Part shown: positions 1 through 8,361 of the stretch, piece after piece
Numbering within the stretch: the stretch's first letter is position 1
How the letters are laid out: every line of letters begins with the position of its first letter
Source of the DNA: a virus
IMG/VR virus record: IMGVR_UViG_3300029309_000290
Coordinates: 2,113-26,921 of that record
Length of the DNA stretch: 24,809 nt
Direction: 5' to 3' (one strand)
The notes under the pieces: generated by a model
The model's input: only the letters and a program-made list of their open reading frames with translations
What the model was told of the DNA's origin: nothing
Databases searched by the model: none
Program-made: the position numbers and the translations under genes

Positions 1-1
1 A

Positions 2-1534
2 TTTTTCTTTAAACCAATACAAGATGGTATGGACCGGCCAAAGTCTGAACTCGCATATAGAGTGCCAGCTAAAAAGTTTACTCGTAAGAAGATACGTGAG
101 CGTGAGGAAATGGATGATGTTGAAGGACTTGACACAACTATAGACTGGAAAAATACAGGTGATAATAGTTATGACGGTGAAAAGTTAAATTTACTAGTTC
201 ACGATGAAAGTGGTAAGTGGGAAAGGCCTGATAATATAAGAAATAATTGGAGAGTTACAAAAACTTGTTTAAGGTTAGGTAGTAGAGTTGTAGGTAAGTG
301 CATGATGGGTAGTACTAGTAATTCACTTGATAAAGGTGGTGATAATTTTAAAGAACTATATAACAACTCTGATGTAACAAAACGAAATCGTAATGGACAA
401 ACTAAATCTGGTTTATATTCTTTGTTTATTCCTATGGAATGGAACTACGAAGGGTTTATTGATGAATATGGTCAACCTGTTTTTAACACGCCTGCGAATC
501 CAGCAATTGACCCACAAGGTATAGAAATAGACCAAGGTGTTATAGATCATTGGGAAAATGAAGCTGAAGGATTAAAAGATGACCAAGATGCTTTAAACGA
601 ATTTTATAGACAGTTTCCAAGAACTGAAGAACATGCGTTTAGAGATGAAACAAAAAATAGTTTATTTAATCTTATAAAAATATATGAGCAAATAGATTAC
701 AACGAAGGTAATAAAAACTCTTCAGTATTAACGACTGGTAATTTTCAATGGGCCGCTGGAGTAAAAGATACACAAGTTTTTTTTAATGCTGACCCTAACG
801 GTAGATTTAAAATTAGCTGGATTCCTAGTTCAAAATTACAAAATAACGTTATATTAAAAAATGGCGTAAAATACCCAGGCAATGAACATATGGGAGCATT
901 TGGTTGTGACTCATACGATATATCAGGAACGGTAGACGGAACAGGGTCAAAAGGTGCTTTGCATGGACTAACTAAGTTTTCAATGGAAGATGCTCCAGCT
1001 AATACTTTTTTTCTTGAATATATAGCAAGGCCACAAACGGCTGAAATATTTTTTGAAGACGTTTTAATGGCGCTAGTGTTTTATGGCATGCCAATACTTG
1101 CGGAAAATAACAAACCAAGACTGTTGTATTATTTAAGAAGAAGAGGGTATAGAGCGTTTAGTATGAACAGACCTGATAAAATTTGGAACAAATTATCTGT
1201 AACTGAAAAAGAAGTAGGCGGTATGCCAAACTCAAGCGAAGATATAAAGCAAGCTCACGCCGCTGCTATTGAGATGTATATTAATGATCACGTTGGTTTA
1301 TTAAAAGATGGTACTTATGGCGATATGTATTTTAATGAAACATTAAACGACTGGTCTAAATTTGATATAAACAGAAGAACTAAACACGATGCTTCAATAA
1401 GCTCGGGCTTAGCAGTAATGGCGTGTAACAGACATTTATACCGACCAAACCCAAAAGTAAAAAAACAGTCAATTAATATTAATATACATAAGTATAATAA
1501 TAAAGGATTTCAATCTAAAATAATAACAAAGTAA
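2..1534 (+). CDS. terL: Terminase large subunit, C-terminal part (5' end cut by window edge)
   Basis: This is the packaging motor ATPase/nuclease that pumps DNA into the prohead and cuts the concatemer. The frame is already open at base 2 and reads FFFKPIQDG straight into the ATG at base 29, so that ATG is an internal Met, not the start. The Walker A motif must lie upstream of the window. Counting from the Met at base 29, a Walker B-like LNLLVHDE ends at D59-E60, and the coupling motif GSTSN is at 94-98. The RNase H-like nuclease domain shows GCDSYD at 292-297 (D294, D297), an acidic residue in ILAEN (E359) and the late aspartate in TKHDASISSG (D454), the usual acidic set of TerL nucleases. 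A FPRTEEHAF segment near residue 197 joins the two domains. Only three bases separate its stop from the portal start, which fits one transcript. No Shine-Dalgarno-linked internal start was needed. Confidence 0.9.
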   Translation, partial: FFFKPIQDGMDRPKSELAYRVPAKKFTRKKIREREEMDDVEGLDTTIDWKNTGDNSYDGEKLNLLVHDESGKWERPDNIRNNWRVTKTCLRLGSRVVGKCMMGSTSNSLDKGGDNFKELYNNSDVTKRNRNGQTKSGLYSLFIPMEWNYEGFIDEYGQPVFNTPANPAIDPQGIEIDQGVIDHWENEAEGLKDDQDALNEFYRQFPRTEEHAFRDETKNSLFNLIKIYEQIDYNEGNKNSSVLTTGNFQWAAGVKDTQVFFNADPNGRFKISWIPSSKLQNNVILKNGVKYPGNEHMGAFGCDSYDISGTVDGTGSKGALHGLTKFSMEDAPANTFFLEYIARPQTAEIFFEDVLMALVFYGMPILAENNKPRLLYYLRRRGYRAFSMNRPDKIWNKLSVTEKEVGGMPNSSEDIKQAHAAAIEMYINDHVGLLKDGTYGDMYFNETLNDWSKFDINRRTKHDASISSGLAVMACNRHLYRPNPKVKKQSININIHKYNNKGFQSKIITK

Positions 1535-1537
1535 AGT

Positions 1538-3940
1538 ATGGTAACATCTTATGTAAACTTTCCATCGCAAGCAGTCAGTGATTTAGAAAAATTATCTGAA
1601 AAGTATGGATTAGAAGTAGCCAAGGCTATTAGGCAAGAGTGGTTTAATGGCGCTACGTCTAAGTTTTATAGCAACGTAAATAGCTTTCATGAGCTAAGAT
1701 TATATGCTAGAGGAGAACAGAGTATTCAAAAATATAAAAATGAATTATCAATAAATGGTGATTTATCTTATCTTAATTTAGACTGGAAGCCAGTACCCAT
1801 CATAGCTAAATTTGTTGACATAGTTGTTAACGGTATGTCACAAAGAAATTACGAAATAAACGCTTATTCTCAAGATCAGTTTGGTGTAAGTAAAAGAACT
1901 GAATATATGGAGTCTATACTTAAAGACATGAGATCTAAAGAATACACTAATTTAGTTCAAGAACAGTTTGGTATAGATATATCAGAAAATCCTCCAGAAT
2001 CAATACCTGAATCAGAAGATGAACTAGCATTACACATGCAGCTTAATTATAAACAAGCTGTTGAGCTAGCCGAAGAGCAAGCTATTAACGTATTAATGGA
2101 CAATAGTGATTACGATTTAATTAGACGTAGAGTACTTTATGATTTAACTGTACTAGGAATAGGTGTAACAAAAACAACGTTTGACTTTACTGAAGGTGCT
2201 AAAATAAAATATGTTGATCCAGCTAATGTTGTCTACTCACATACAGAGTCTCCATACTTTGATGATATATATTATATTGGTGAAGTTAAAGTAGTACCTA
2301 TAAACGAGTTAGTAAAAGAGTTTCCTGATTTATCTGAAGATGAAATAAAAGATATAGTAGATAACTCAGGCTATACAGCTTATAGACACTCACATTATAG
2401 AAGAGAGTTAGATAAAAATCAAATAGAAGTTTTATACTTTAATTATAAAACACATATGAATGATGTTTATAAGTTAAAAAAATTAGGTAGTGGCGCTGAA
2501 AAAATAATTGAAAAAGATGATACATTTAACCCACCTGTAGAAAGCATGGGCGGTGATTTTAGTAAACTAGAAAGAAGTGTAGAAGTTTTATATGAAGGCG
2601 TTTATTTAATAGGTGCTGATAAACTATTGAAATGGAAAATGGCTGATAATATGATGAGATCAGATTCTGATTTTAATAGTGTTAAAATGAACTACCAAAT
2701 AGTTGCTCCTAGAATGTATCAAGGTAGAGTTGAGTCTGTTGTTAGTAGAATAACTGGCTTTGCTGATATGATACAACTAACTCATTTAAAATTACAACAA
2801 GTAATGTCTCGTATGGTACCAGACGGTGTATACTTAGATGTTGATGGTTTAGCAGAAGTTGATCTTGGCAATGGTACAAACTATAATCCGCAGGAAGCTT
2901 TAAACATGTTCTTTCAAACTGGTAGTGTTATAGGTAGAAGTTTTACTAGTGAAGGAGACGGTAACCCTGGTAAAGTTCCAATACAACAAATAAACAATGG
3001 TGTTAATGGTGGGAAGATACAAAGTTTAATTCAAACTTATAATTACTATTTACAATTAATAAGAGATACTACTGGTTTAAATGAGGCTAGAGATGCTGCT
3101 ACTCCAGATAAAAACGCTTTAGTCGGTGTGCAAAAACTAGCCGCTGCTAATTCTAATACAGCAACAAGACATATATTACAGTCGATGTTATACTTAACTG
3201 CGGAAGTAGCTGAGTGTTTATCTTTAAGAATATCCGATATAGTAGAATACTCTCCAACAAAAGAGGCCTTTATACAAGCTATAGGTGCTCATAACGTTGC
3301 TACTATAGAAGAAATGAAAGAGTTACATCTTTATGATTTTGGTATATTTATAGAGCTATTACCAGATGAAGAAGAAAAAGCTATGTTAGAAAATAACATA
3401 CAAGTAGCTTTAGGCCAAAAGACTATTGATTTAGATGATGCTATTGATTTACGTAATATTAGAAATATAAAGCTTGCTAATCAAATGCTTAAAATCAAAA
3501 GAAAAGCTAAAATTGCTAAAGACCAAGCAATGCAACAGCAAAACATGCAAGCTCAAGCTCAGGCTAACGCACAGCAAACTCAGGCCGCTGCTCAAGCCGA
3601 AGTTCAAAAAGCTCAAGGTAAAAGCCAAGCTGAAGCTCAACTAGAACAAACTAGAAACTCATTAAAAATACAATATTTACAAGCAGAAATACAAGCCAAA
3701 AAAGAATTAATGCAATATGAGTTTGAGTTAAATTCTCAATTAGAAGGCATGAAAAAAGAAGCTAGCGACAAAAAAGAAGAAATAAGAGAAGATAGAAAAG
3801 ACGCAAGGGTTAATATGCAAGCCGATAGGCAAAAAGAAATGATAGAGCAAAGAAAACAGGGTGAATCAGTTAAGAAGTTTGAATCATCAGGTAATGATAT
3901 ACTTAGTGGAGACGCAGGCATGAGAAAGTTTGGTCTCTAA
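1538..3940 (+). CDS. Portal protein, crAss-like
   Basis: The portal forms the dodecameric ring at the head vertex through which DNA enters and leaves, and it docks terminase and then the ring proteins. The 800-residue length suits the large portals of crAss-like phages. An N-terminal helical region carries LNLDWKPVPIIAKFVDIVVN near residue 85. The wing and stem region has YVDPANVVYSHTE near residue 225 and RDTTGLNEARDAATPDKNAL near residue 515, followed by SNTATRHIL, typical of the P22/crAss portal family. From about residue 650 to 780 the protein becomes a Gln/Ala- and then Lys/Glu-rich coiled coil, which fits a long C-terminal barrel inside the head. The extreme C-terminus has FESSGND, which I remember as conserved at the end of related portals. 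It sits directly between terminase and scaffold. The family call is firm; the crAss-like placement comes from memory of the family. Confidence 0.88.
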   Translation: MVTSYVNFPSQAVSDLEKLSEKYGLEVAKAIRQEWFNGATSKFYSNVNSFHELRLYARGEQSIQKYKNELSINGDLSYLNLDWKPVPIIAKFVDIVVNGMSQRNYEINAYSQDQFGVSKRTEYMESILKDMRSKEYTNLVQEQFGIDISENPPESIPESEDELALHMQLNYKQAVELAEEQAINVLMDNSDYDLIRRRVLYDLTVLGIGVTKTTFDFTEGAKIKYVDPANVVYSHTESPYFDDIYYIGEVKVVPINELVKEFPDLSEDEIKDIVDNSGYTAYRHSHYRRELDKNQIEVLYFNYKTHMNDVYKLKKLGSGAEKIIEKDDTFNPPVESMGGDFSKLERSVEVLYEGVYLIGADKLLKWKMADNMMRSDSDFNSVKMNYQIVAPRMYQGRVESVVSRITGFADMIQLTHLKLQQVMSRMVPDGVYLDVDGLAEVDLGNGTNYNPQEALNMFFQTGSVIGRSFTSEGDGNPGKVPIQQINNGVNGGKIQSLIQTYNYYLQLIRDTTGLNEARDAATPDKNALVGVQKLAAANSNTATRHILQSMLYLTAEVAECLSLRISDIVEYSPTKEAFIQAIGAHNVATIEEMKELHLYDFGIFIELLPDEEEKAMLENNIQVALGQKTIDLDDAIDLRNIRNIKLANQMLKIKRKAKIAKDQAMQQQNMQAQAQANAQQTQAAAQAEVQKAQGKSQAEAQLEQTRNSLKIQYLQAEIQAKKELMQYEFELNSQLEGMKKEASDKKEEIREDRKDARVNMQADRQKEMIEQRKQGESVKKFESSGNDILSGDAGMRKFGL

Positions 3941-3966
3941 TTTTTAATATTTTATAAAATTTTATT

Positions 3967-5136
3967 ATGGAAGAAAATAACAAAGAAGTTGTTGAAGAAA
4001 CAACTGAAAAGGTTGTTGAAAAAAAAGAACAACCAAGAGATGAAAAAGGTAAGTTCACGTCAAAGAAAAAAAATAAAGATGACGGAATTATAAAAGTAGA
4101 TTTAAGTAAACCACCTCCAGTAAAAGAAGAAGTTGTTGAAACAAAAGAGAACGTAATTGAACAACCAAAAGTGGTAGAAGAAGTTGCTAAAAAAAACATA
4201 GAAGTTCCTGAGCAACCAGTAATAGAAGAAATTACACAAGAAGAAAAAGTAGAAGAAATAAAAGAAGTTGCTGAAAAAGCAATTGAAAACATGGAAGCTA
4301 CAGGCAAGCCGCTACCAGAAAATATAGAAAAACTTATGAAGTTTATGGATGAGACTGGTGGAGACTTAAATGATTACGTACAATTAAACAGAGATATTTC
4401 TAAAATGGATGACTCTGACGTATTAGATGAATATTATAAACAAACTAAATCACACTTAACATCAGAAGAAAGATCATTTTTGTTAGAAGATACATATGGT
4501 ATAGATGAAGAGTTAGATGATGAAAAGCAAATACGTAAAAAGAAAATAGCCCTTAAAGAGCAAGTTGCCGAGGCTAGAGCCCACTTAGACGGGCAAAAGT
4601 CTAAATATTATGAAGAAATTAAAGCTGGAAGTAAACTTACAGAAGAACAGCAGAAAGCTATTGATTTTTTCAATCGATCTGAAGAAAAAAAGAAGCAGAC
4701 AGAAGTACATAAAAGAACATTTTTAAATAAAACCGATAGTTTTTTTGGACAAGATTTCAAAGGTTTTGAATACAAAGTCGGAGACAAACGTTATAGGTTT
4801 AATGTAAAAGATGTTGATAAAGTTAAAACAACTCAAAGTGACATAAATAATTTTGTTAGTAAGTTTACTAATGAAGATAATACAAATATTGAAGATACTG
4901 AGGGTTACCACAAGTCACTATTTACAGCAATGAACGCTGACAAAATTGCTCAACATTTTTACGAGCAAGGAAAAGCTGATGCTATAAAAGATAGAGTTTC
5001 TAGAGATAAAAACATTAATTTAGAACCTAGAAAAACTCATGGTGAATATGAGGCTGGTGGAATAAAAGTTAAAGTATTAGGTCAAACTTCTTCTGATATT
5101 AAAAACAGATCATTTAAAATTAGAAAGAAAAATTAA
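3967..5136 (+). CDS. Probable capsid scaffolding protein
   Basis: The protein has 389 residues and is very rich in Glu and Lys. Its N-terminal 110 residues are low-complexity, with repeated EEVVE-type and EQP segments and a short DEKGKFTSKKK stretch near residue 25. The middle is predicted helical and acidic. The C-terminus is basic, ending in SFKIRKKN, after an HFYEQGKADAIKDR helix near residue 330. An acidic helical body with a basic C-terminal capsid-binding end is usual for scaffolding proteins, and its place between portal and major capsid protein is the usual scaffold slot. No protease motif is visible in it or in its neighbours, so removal by ejection or by an unrecognised protease is left open. 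It could instead be a minor head protein. There is a 26-base AT-only gap upstream and no Shine-Dalgarno sequence. Confidence 0.65.
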   Translation: MEENNKEVVEETTEKVVEKKEQPRDEKGKFTSKKKNKDDGIIKVDLSKPPPVKEEVVETKENVIEQPKVVEEVAKKNIEVPEQPVIEEITQEEKVEEIKEVAEKAIENMEATGKPLPENIEKLMKFMDETGGDLNDYVQLNRDISKMDDSDVLDEYYKQTKSHLTSEERSFLLEDTYGIDEELDDEKQIRKKKIALKEQVAEARAHLDGQKSKYYEEIKAGSKLTEEQQKAIDFFNRSEEKKKQTEVHKRTFLNKTDSFFGQDFKGFEYKVGDKRYRFNVKDVDKVKTTQSDINNFVSKFTNEDNTNIEDTEGYHKSLFTAMNADKIAQHFYEQGKADAIKDRVSRDKNINLEPRKTHGEYEAGGIKVKVLGQTSSDIKNRSFKIRKKN

Positions 5137-5153
5137 CTTAAAAATTTATAATT

Positions 5154-6647
5154 ATGGCAATTACACCCGGAAATAATTTGAATAGTGTGCCTGCTCCAAT
5201 ACAGCAAGCACTAGCTTCAAATTATATTGATTTCAACCAAGATATGGGTTGGGCTCAACAATATTTACCAGACCTTATGGAACAAGAAGCTGAAGTATTC
5301 GGTAATAGAACTATCTCAGGTTTTCTTGAAAAAGTAGGGGCTGAAGAGGCTATGACGGCTGATCAAGTCATCTGGTCTGAACAAGGTAGATTACACTTAT
5401 CTTACAAAGGTAATATGAGTGCTGACGACGTTTTTACTTGTGAAGCTGATATAGACGGCAACCCAATTACAACTACGCATGGTATTAGACTTAATGATAC
5501 AGTTTTAATAGCAAATGTAAATGGTATATTTAAAGCTGTTGTTACTTCTATAGACGCATCAACCAAAGCTTGCACAGTAGCTGCTTACGATGGAGGCACA
5601 ATTGCTAAGGTAACTACTACTAAAGCAACAACTATATTAGTTTATGGTTCTGAATTTGGTAAAGGAACAGGTTATTACAATAATGCTGCTGCTGCTACAA
5701 ATTTAGAAACTAGAGGATCTAATGAACCTTCTTTCAAAACTTTTTCTAACAAACCAATTATATTAAAAGACTTTTATGAAGTATCAGGATCTGATACGTC
5801 TAGAATTGGTTGGGTTGAAGTAACAGGTGAAATGGGACAATCAGGTTACATGTGGTATTTAAAAGCAGAGTCTGACACTAGAGCAAGATTCAATGATTAC
5901 TTAGAAATGGCAATGATTGAAGGAGTTATTGGTTCTGATGCTGCTCACAACTACGGTGGTGGAACTTCTGCTACTGGCGCTAATGATGCTGATGCATTTA
6001 TCGCAAGTAATGGAGATGTTGTAGGTACTGAAGGTTTATTTGCTGCTATCGAAGATAGAGGTAATTTAACTTCTGGAATAACTGGTGTTAACGCTGCTAC
6101 TGATTTAGCTGAGTTTGATGCTATTTTAGCTGAGTTTGACAAGCAAGGTGCTATTGAAGAATACATGATGTTTATTAACAGAGCTACTAGTTTAGCCATT
6201 GATGACATGCTTGCTTCAATGAACTCTTACGGATCTGGAGGTACTTCTTACGGAGTATTTGACAATGAAGAAGACATGGCGCTAAATTTAGGATTTTCTG
6301 GATTTAGAAGATGTGCTTACGACTTCTACAAGTCTGACTTTAGATACTTAAATGATCTAGCTACAAGAGGTGGTATTAATGCTGCTAATGCTGCTAATGC
6401 AATTAGAGGGGTATTTATTCCAGCTGGTACATCTACTGTATACGATCAGCAATTAGGTAAAAACTTAAAGCGACCGTTCTTACACGTAAGATTTAGAGCT
6501 TCACAAACAGACAATAGAAAAATGAAAACTTGGACTACTGGTTCTGTTGGTGCTGCTACATCAGCTTTAGATGCAATGCAAATACATATGCTATCTGAAA
6601 GATGTTTAGTAGTACAAGGTGCTAACAACTTTATGTTAATGAAGTAA
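5154..6647 (+). CDS. Major capsid protein, crAss-like (HK97 fold expected)
   Basis: This is the shell-forming protein of the head. The 497-residue length and the N-terminal pattern FLEKVGAEEAMTADQVIW followed by SEQGRLHLSYKG (residues about 57-86) match the crAss-like capsid family as I remember it. Residues about 88-168 read as a beta-rich insertion (TTTHGIRLNDTVLIANV and following strands) between the N-arm and the main HK97 domain. The C-terminal half has alternating Gly/Ala-rich helices and ends in VVQGANNFMLMK. It follows the scaffold by 17 bases and is closed by a strong hairpin terminator, as expected for the most abundant virion protein. Parts of the gene, for example near 6310-6350, seem to use TAC, GAC and TTC more than its neighbours do, which would fit high expression; this was judged by eye and not counted. 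Confidence 0.85.
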   Translation: MAITPGNNLNSVPAPIQQALASNYIDFNQDMGWAQQYLPDLMEQEAEVFGNRTISGFLEKVGAEEAMTADQVIWSEQGRLHLSYKGNMSADDVFTCEADIDGNPITTTHGIRLNDTVLIANVNGIFKAVVTSIDASTKACTVAAYDGGTIAKVTTTKATTILVYGSEFGKGTGYYNNAAAATNLETRGSNEPSFKTFSNKPIILKDFYEVSGSDTSRIGWVEVTGEMGQSGYMWYLKAESDTRARFNDYLEMAMIEGVIGSDAAHNYGGGTSATGANDADAFIASNGDVVGTEGLFAAIEDRGNLTSGITGVNAATDLAEFDAILAEFDKQGAIEEYMMFINRATSLAIDDMLASMNSYGSGGTSYGVFDNEEDMALNLGFSGFRRCAYDFYKSDFRYLNDLATRGGINAANAANAIRGVFIPAGTSTVYDQQLGKNLKRPFLHVRFRASQTDNRKMKTWTTGSVGAATSALDAMQIHMLSERCLVVQGANNFMLMK

Positions 6648-6659
6648 GACACTATTTAT

Positions 6660-6688
6660 TATAAGGGCGGTCTAGTATCGCCCTTATA
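6660..6688 (+). terminator. Rho-independent terminator after the major capsid gene
   Basis: A perfect 10-base inverted repeat is present: TATAAGGGCG at 6660-6669 and CGCCCTTATA at 6679-6688, with a 9-base loop. A T-rich run (TTTATTAATTTTTTATT) follows. It begins 12 bases after the capsid stop codon. The GC block stands out sharply in this AT-rich DNA. It probably trims capsid transcripts while letting some transcription continue into the next gene, whose start codon is only 27 bases downstream. Confidence 0.85.
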
Positions 6689-6715
6689 TTTATTAATTTT
6701 TTATTATATTATATT

Positions 6716-7543
6716 ATGACAAACAAAAAAGAAACAACTAAGGTTCAAGAGCCTGTAGTTGAAAAAACAACGGTTGTAAAAGAACAGCCTAAGGTTGTGG
6801 CTCCTGAAGCAAAAGCTAAACCAAAATGGGAAATAAAAGATAGAGTATACTATTTAAAAGGTAAGAAAAAGCCAGTATCAAGAGCTATTAGATCTTCAAA
6901 TATATACTGGTTTGACGAAGAGCAAGGTTACGAAAGAGAACTTAAATACTGTCAAAACCAAAGAACTCCATTTGTAGACGAAATGAAAGGTGATCAAAGA
7001 TTAGAACACATTGTTTTTAGAAATGGTGCTTTGTTTGTTCCTAGAGAGCAAACTACTTTACAAAAATTATTATCACTATATCATCCTCACAAAGATCAAG
7101 TTTACTACGAGTACAAACCTGTTGAAATAGCAGAAACTCAACTTGATTGGTTAGAGTTTGAAGTTGAGGCTTTAAGTTTGGCAAAAGATTTAGATATAGA
7201 CATGGCTGAATCTATTATGAGAGTAGAAGTAGGGTCTGATGTATCTAATATGAGTTCTAAAGAGCTTAAAAGAGATTTATTAATATTTGCTAAAAGAAAT
7301 CCTAAATTATTCATAGAGCTTGTTAGCGATGATAATATACAACTTAGAAACTTTGGTATTAAAGCTGTTGAACAAGGTATATTAAAGTTATCAGGTGATC
7401 AACGATATTTTATGTGGGGATCAACTAGTAGAAAAGTTATGACAATTCCTTTTGACGAACATCCATATACAGCATTAGCTCATTGGTTTAAAACCGACGA
7501 AGGTATGGAAGTATACTCAAATATAGAAAAAAGATTTAAATAA
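6716..7543 (+). CDS. Conserved head-associated protein of unknown role
   Basis: The protein has 275 residues. The first 37 or so are a charged, Val/Pro/Glu/Lys-rich tail (EQPKVVAPEAKAKPK). A compact soluble domain follows, with RVYYLKGKKKPVSRAI near residue 43, TPFVDEMKGDQRLEHIVF near residue 90, LQKLLSLYHPHKDQVYYEY near residue 114 and SSKELKRDLLIFAKRNPKLF near residue 181. I remember this pattern from many uncultured marine phage genomes, where it stays next to the capsid gene but has no assigned function. There is no membrane segment, signal peptide or catalytic motif. Its position between two terminators, after the capsid gene and before the ring proteins, suggests a minor or auxiliary head protein or an assembly factor. 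That role is inferred from position only. Confidence 0.6.
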   Translation: MTNKKETTKVQEPVVEKTTVVKEQPKVVAPEAKAKPKWEIKDRVYYLKGKKKPVSRAIRSSNIYWFDEEQGYERELKYCQNQRTPFVDEMKGDQRLEHIVFRNGALFVPREQTTLQKLLSLYHPHKDQVYYEYKPVEIAETQLDWLEFEVEALSLAKDLDIDMAESIMRVEVGSDVSNMSSKELKRDLLIFAKRNPKLFIELVSDDNIQLRNFGIKAVEQGILKLSGDQRYFMWGSTSRKVMTIPFDEHPYTALAHWFKTDEGMEVYSNIEKRFK

Positions 7544-7561
7544 CAATAATTAACTAATATT

Positions 7562-7588
7562 AATAGCCACTCATTACGGGTGGCTATT
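7562..7588 (+). terminator. Rho-independent terminator closing the head block
   Basis: AATAGCCACTC at 7562-7572 pairs with GGGTGGCTATT at 7578-7588 (11 base pairs including one G-T pair) around the 5-base loop ATTAC. A run of five T starts inside the 3' arm at 7587 and continues as TTTTTATTT. It lies 18 bases after the stop of the preceding gene and about 30 bases before the 24-base element that precedes the tail genes, so one unit ends here and another probably begins. Confidence 0.88.
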
Positions 7589-7618
7589 TTTATTTAGAGG
7601 CTAACCTTCCACTTTATT

Positions 7619-7642
7619 ATGTAACTATATAATAGTAAAATA
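7619..7642 (+). promoter_or_regulatory. 24-base repeated element, copy 1 (putative promoter/leader of the tail block)
   Basis: The element begins ATGTAACTATATAATAG and ends TAAAATA. It is identical, base for base, to the copy at 17137-17160, and both copies end exactly 6 bases before an ATG. It contains TATAAT at 7628-7633. If that is a -10 box, transcription would begin near 7640 and leave a leader of only about 8 bases. The bases upstream of the two copies do not match, so no shared -35 or -33 box is visible, and the Bacteroidota -7 consensus TAnnTTTG is absent. A site for a phage-encoded polymerase or regulator, or a translation leader, is equally possible. Its place just after a terminator supports a promoter. 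Confidence 0.6.
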
Positions 7643-7648
7643 AAAACA

Positions 7649-8359
7649 ATGGGAGTAAATATAAACAGCGTATATCAAAAGGTTTTAGCCTTGCTTAATA
7701 AAGAGCAAAGAGGCTATTTAACACCACAAGAATTTAATCTATTAGCAGACAGAGCTCAAAATGAAATATATGAGGCTTATTTTCATAAAGCTAGAAACTC
7801 TAACGCTAAGCTAAAAGATGACGATCAATATACAGATACTTTAGAAATGATAGAAGCAAAGTTATCTCCATTTATTAAAATTCAAACTAACACTACTGTA
7901 GCTAGTGGAGTTTTAACTTTACCAACTGATATATATAAATTAATTAATATAAAAACAAATTTAGGCATAGCAACAGAAGTAACTAAAAAAGAAGAAGATT
8001 ATATTATAGGTTTTACTACACAAAACAACGCTTTATATCCTAATGTAGATCGCCCTATATATTCTAGACGCAGCGCTACAACTATATTAATAACACCAAC
8101 ACCTGCTGATAGCACTAGTTGTACTGTTAGTTATTATAAAAAGCCAACGCCTCCAAATTGGACATATGTAGTTCTTCAAGAAAAAGCTCTTTATAATTCA
8201 TCAGCTGCTGACGCTCAAGATTTTGAACTATTAGAATCTGAAGAAGAACCATTAGTTTCAAAAATATTAATGTTATCTGGCGTTATAACAAAACAGCAAG
8301 ACATAGGTCAAGTTGGAGCAAACGCCATACAAATGACTAATCAAGAACAAAATAGTTAA
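7649..8359 (+). CDS. Ring/collar (head-tail connector) protein 1
   Basis: The protein has 236 residues. Its N-terminus, INSVYQKVLALLNKEQRG followed by YLTPQEFN (residues 5-30), is a pattern I recall for connector proteins of crAss-like and related marine podoviruses. These stack under the portal to extend the tail channel. The remainder is mixed alpha/beta with LTLPTDIYKLINI near residue 90, and there is no enzyme motif. The next gene starts 2 bases after the stop. The start at 7649 is fixed by the conserved N-terminal pattern and by the upstream 24-base element; no Shine-Dalgarno sequence is present. Head completion or stopper protein is the closest alternative. Confidence 0.65.
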   Translation: MGVNINSVYQKVLALLNKEQRGYLTPQEFNLLADRAQNEIYEAYFHKARNSNAKLKDDDQYTDTLEMIEAKLSPFIKIQTNTTVASGVLTLPTDIYKLINIKTNLGIATEVTKKEEDYIIGFTTQNNALYPNVDRPIYSRRSATTILITPTPADSTSCTVSYYKKPTPPNWTYVVLQEKALYNSSAADAQDFELLESEEEPLVSKILMLSGVITKQQDIGQVGANAIQMTNQEQNS

Positions 8360-8361
8360 TT

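Noticed and set aside
29-31. ATG at base 29 as the true start of the terminase
   Set aside because: The frame is open back to base 2, and the ATPase Walker A motif is missing downstream of it, so the gene begins outside the window.
354-363. Third copy of the 24-base element (AACTATATAA)
   Set aside because: Only 10 bases match, inside the terminase coding region and not near a start codon, as expected by chance in AT-rich DNA.
3949-3960. 12-base palindrome ATTTTATAAAAT before the scaffold gene as an operator
   Set aside because: It is made only of A and T in an AT-only gap, and no second copy was noticed, so chance is the simplest explanation.
3903-4307. Antisense open frame of 134 codons across the scaffold gene start
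   Set aside because: It is a shadow of the Glu/Val-rich, low-complexity scaffold N-terminus, is Ser/Phe/Thr-rich, overlaps the portal end and has no family resemblance.
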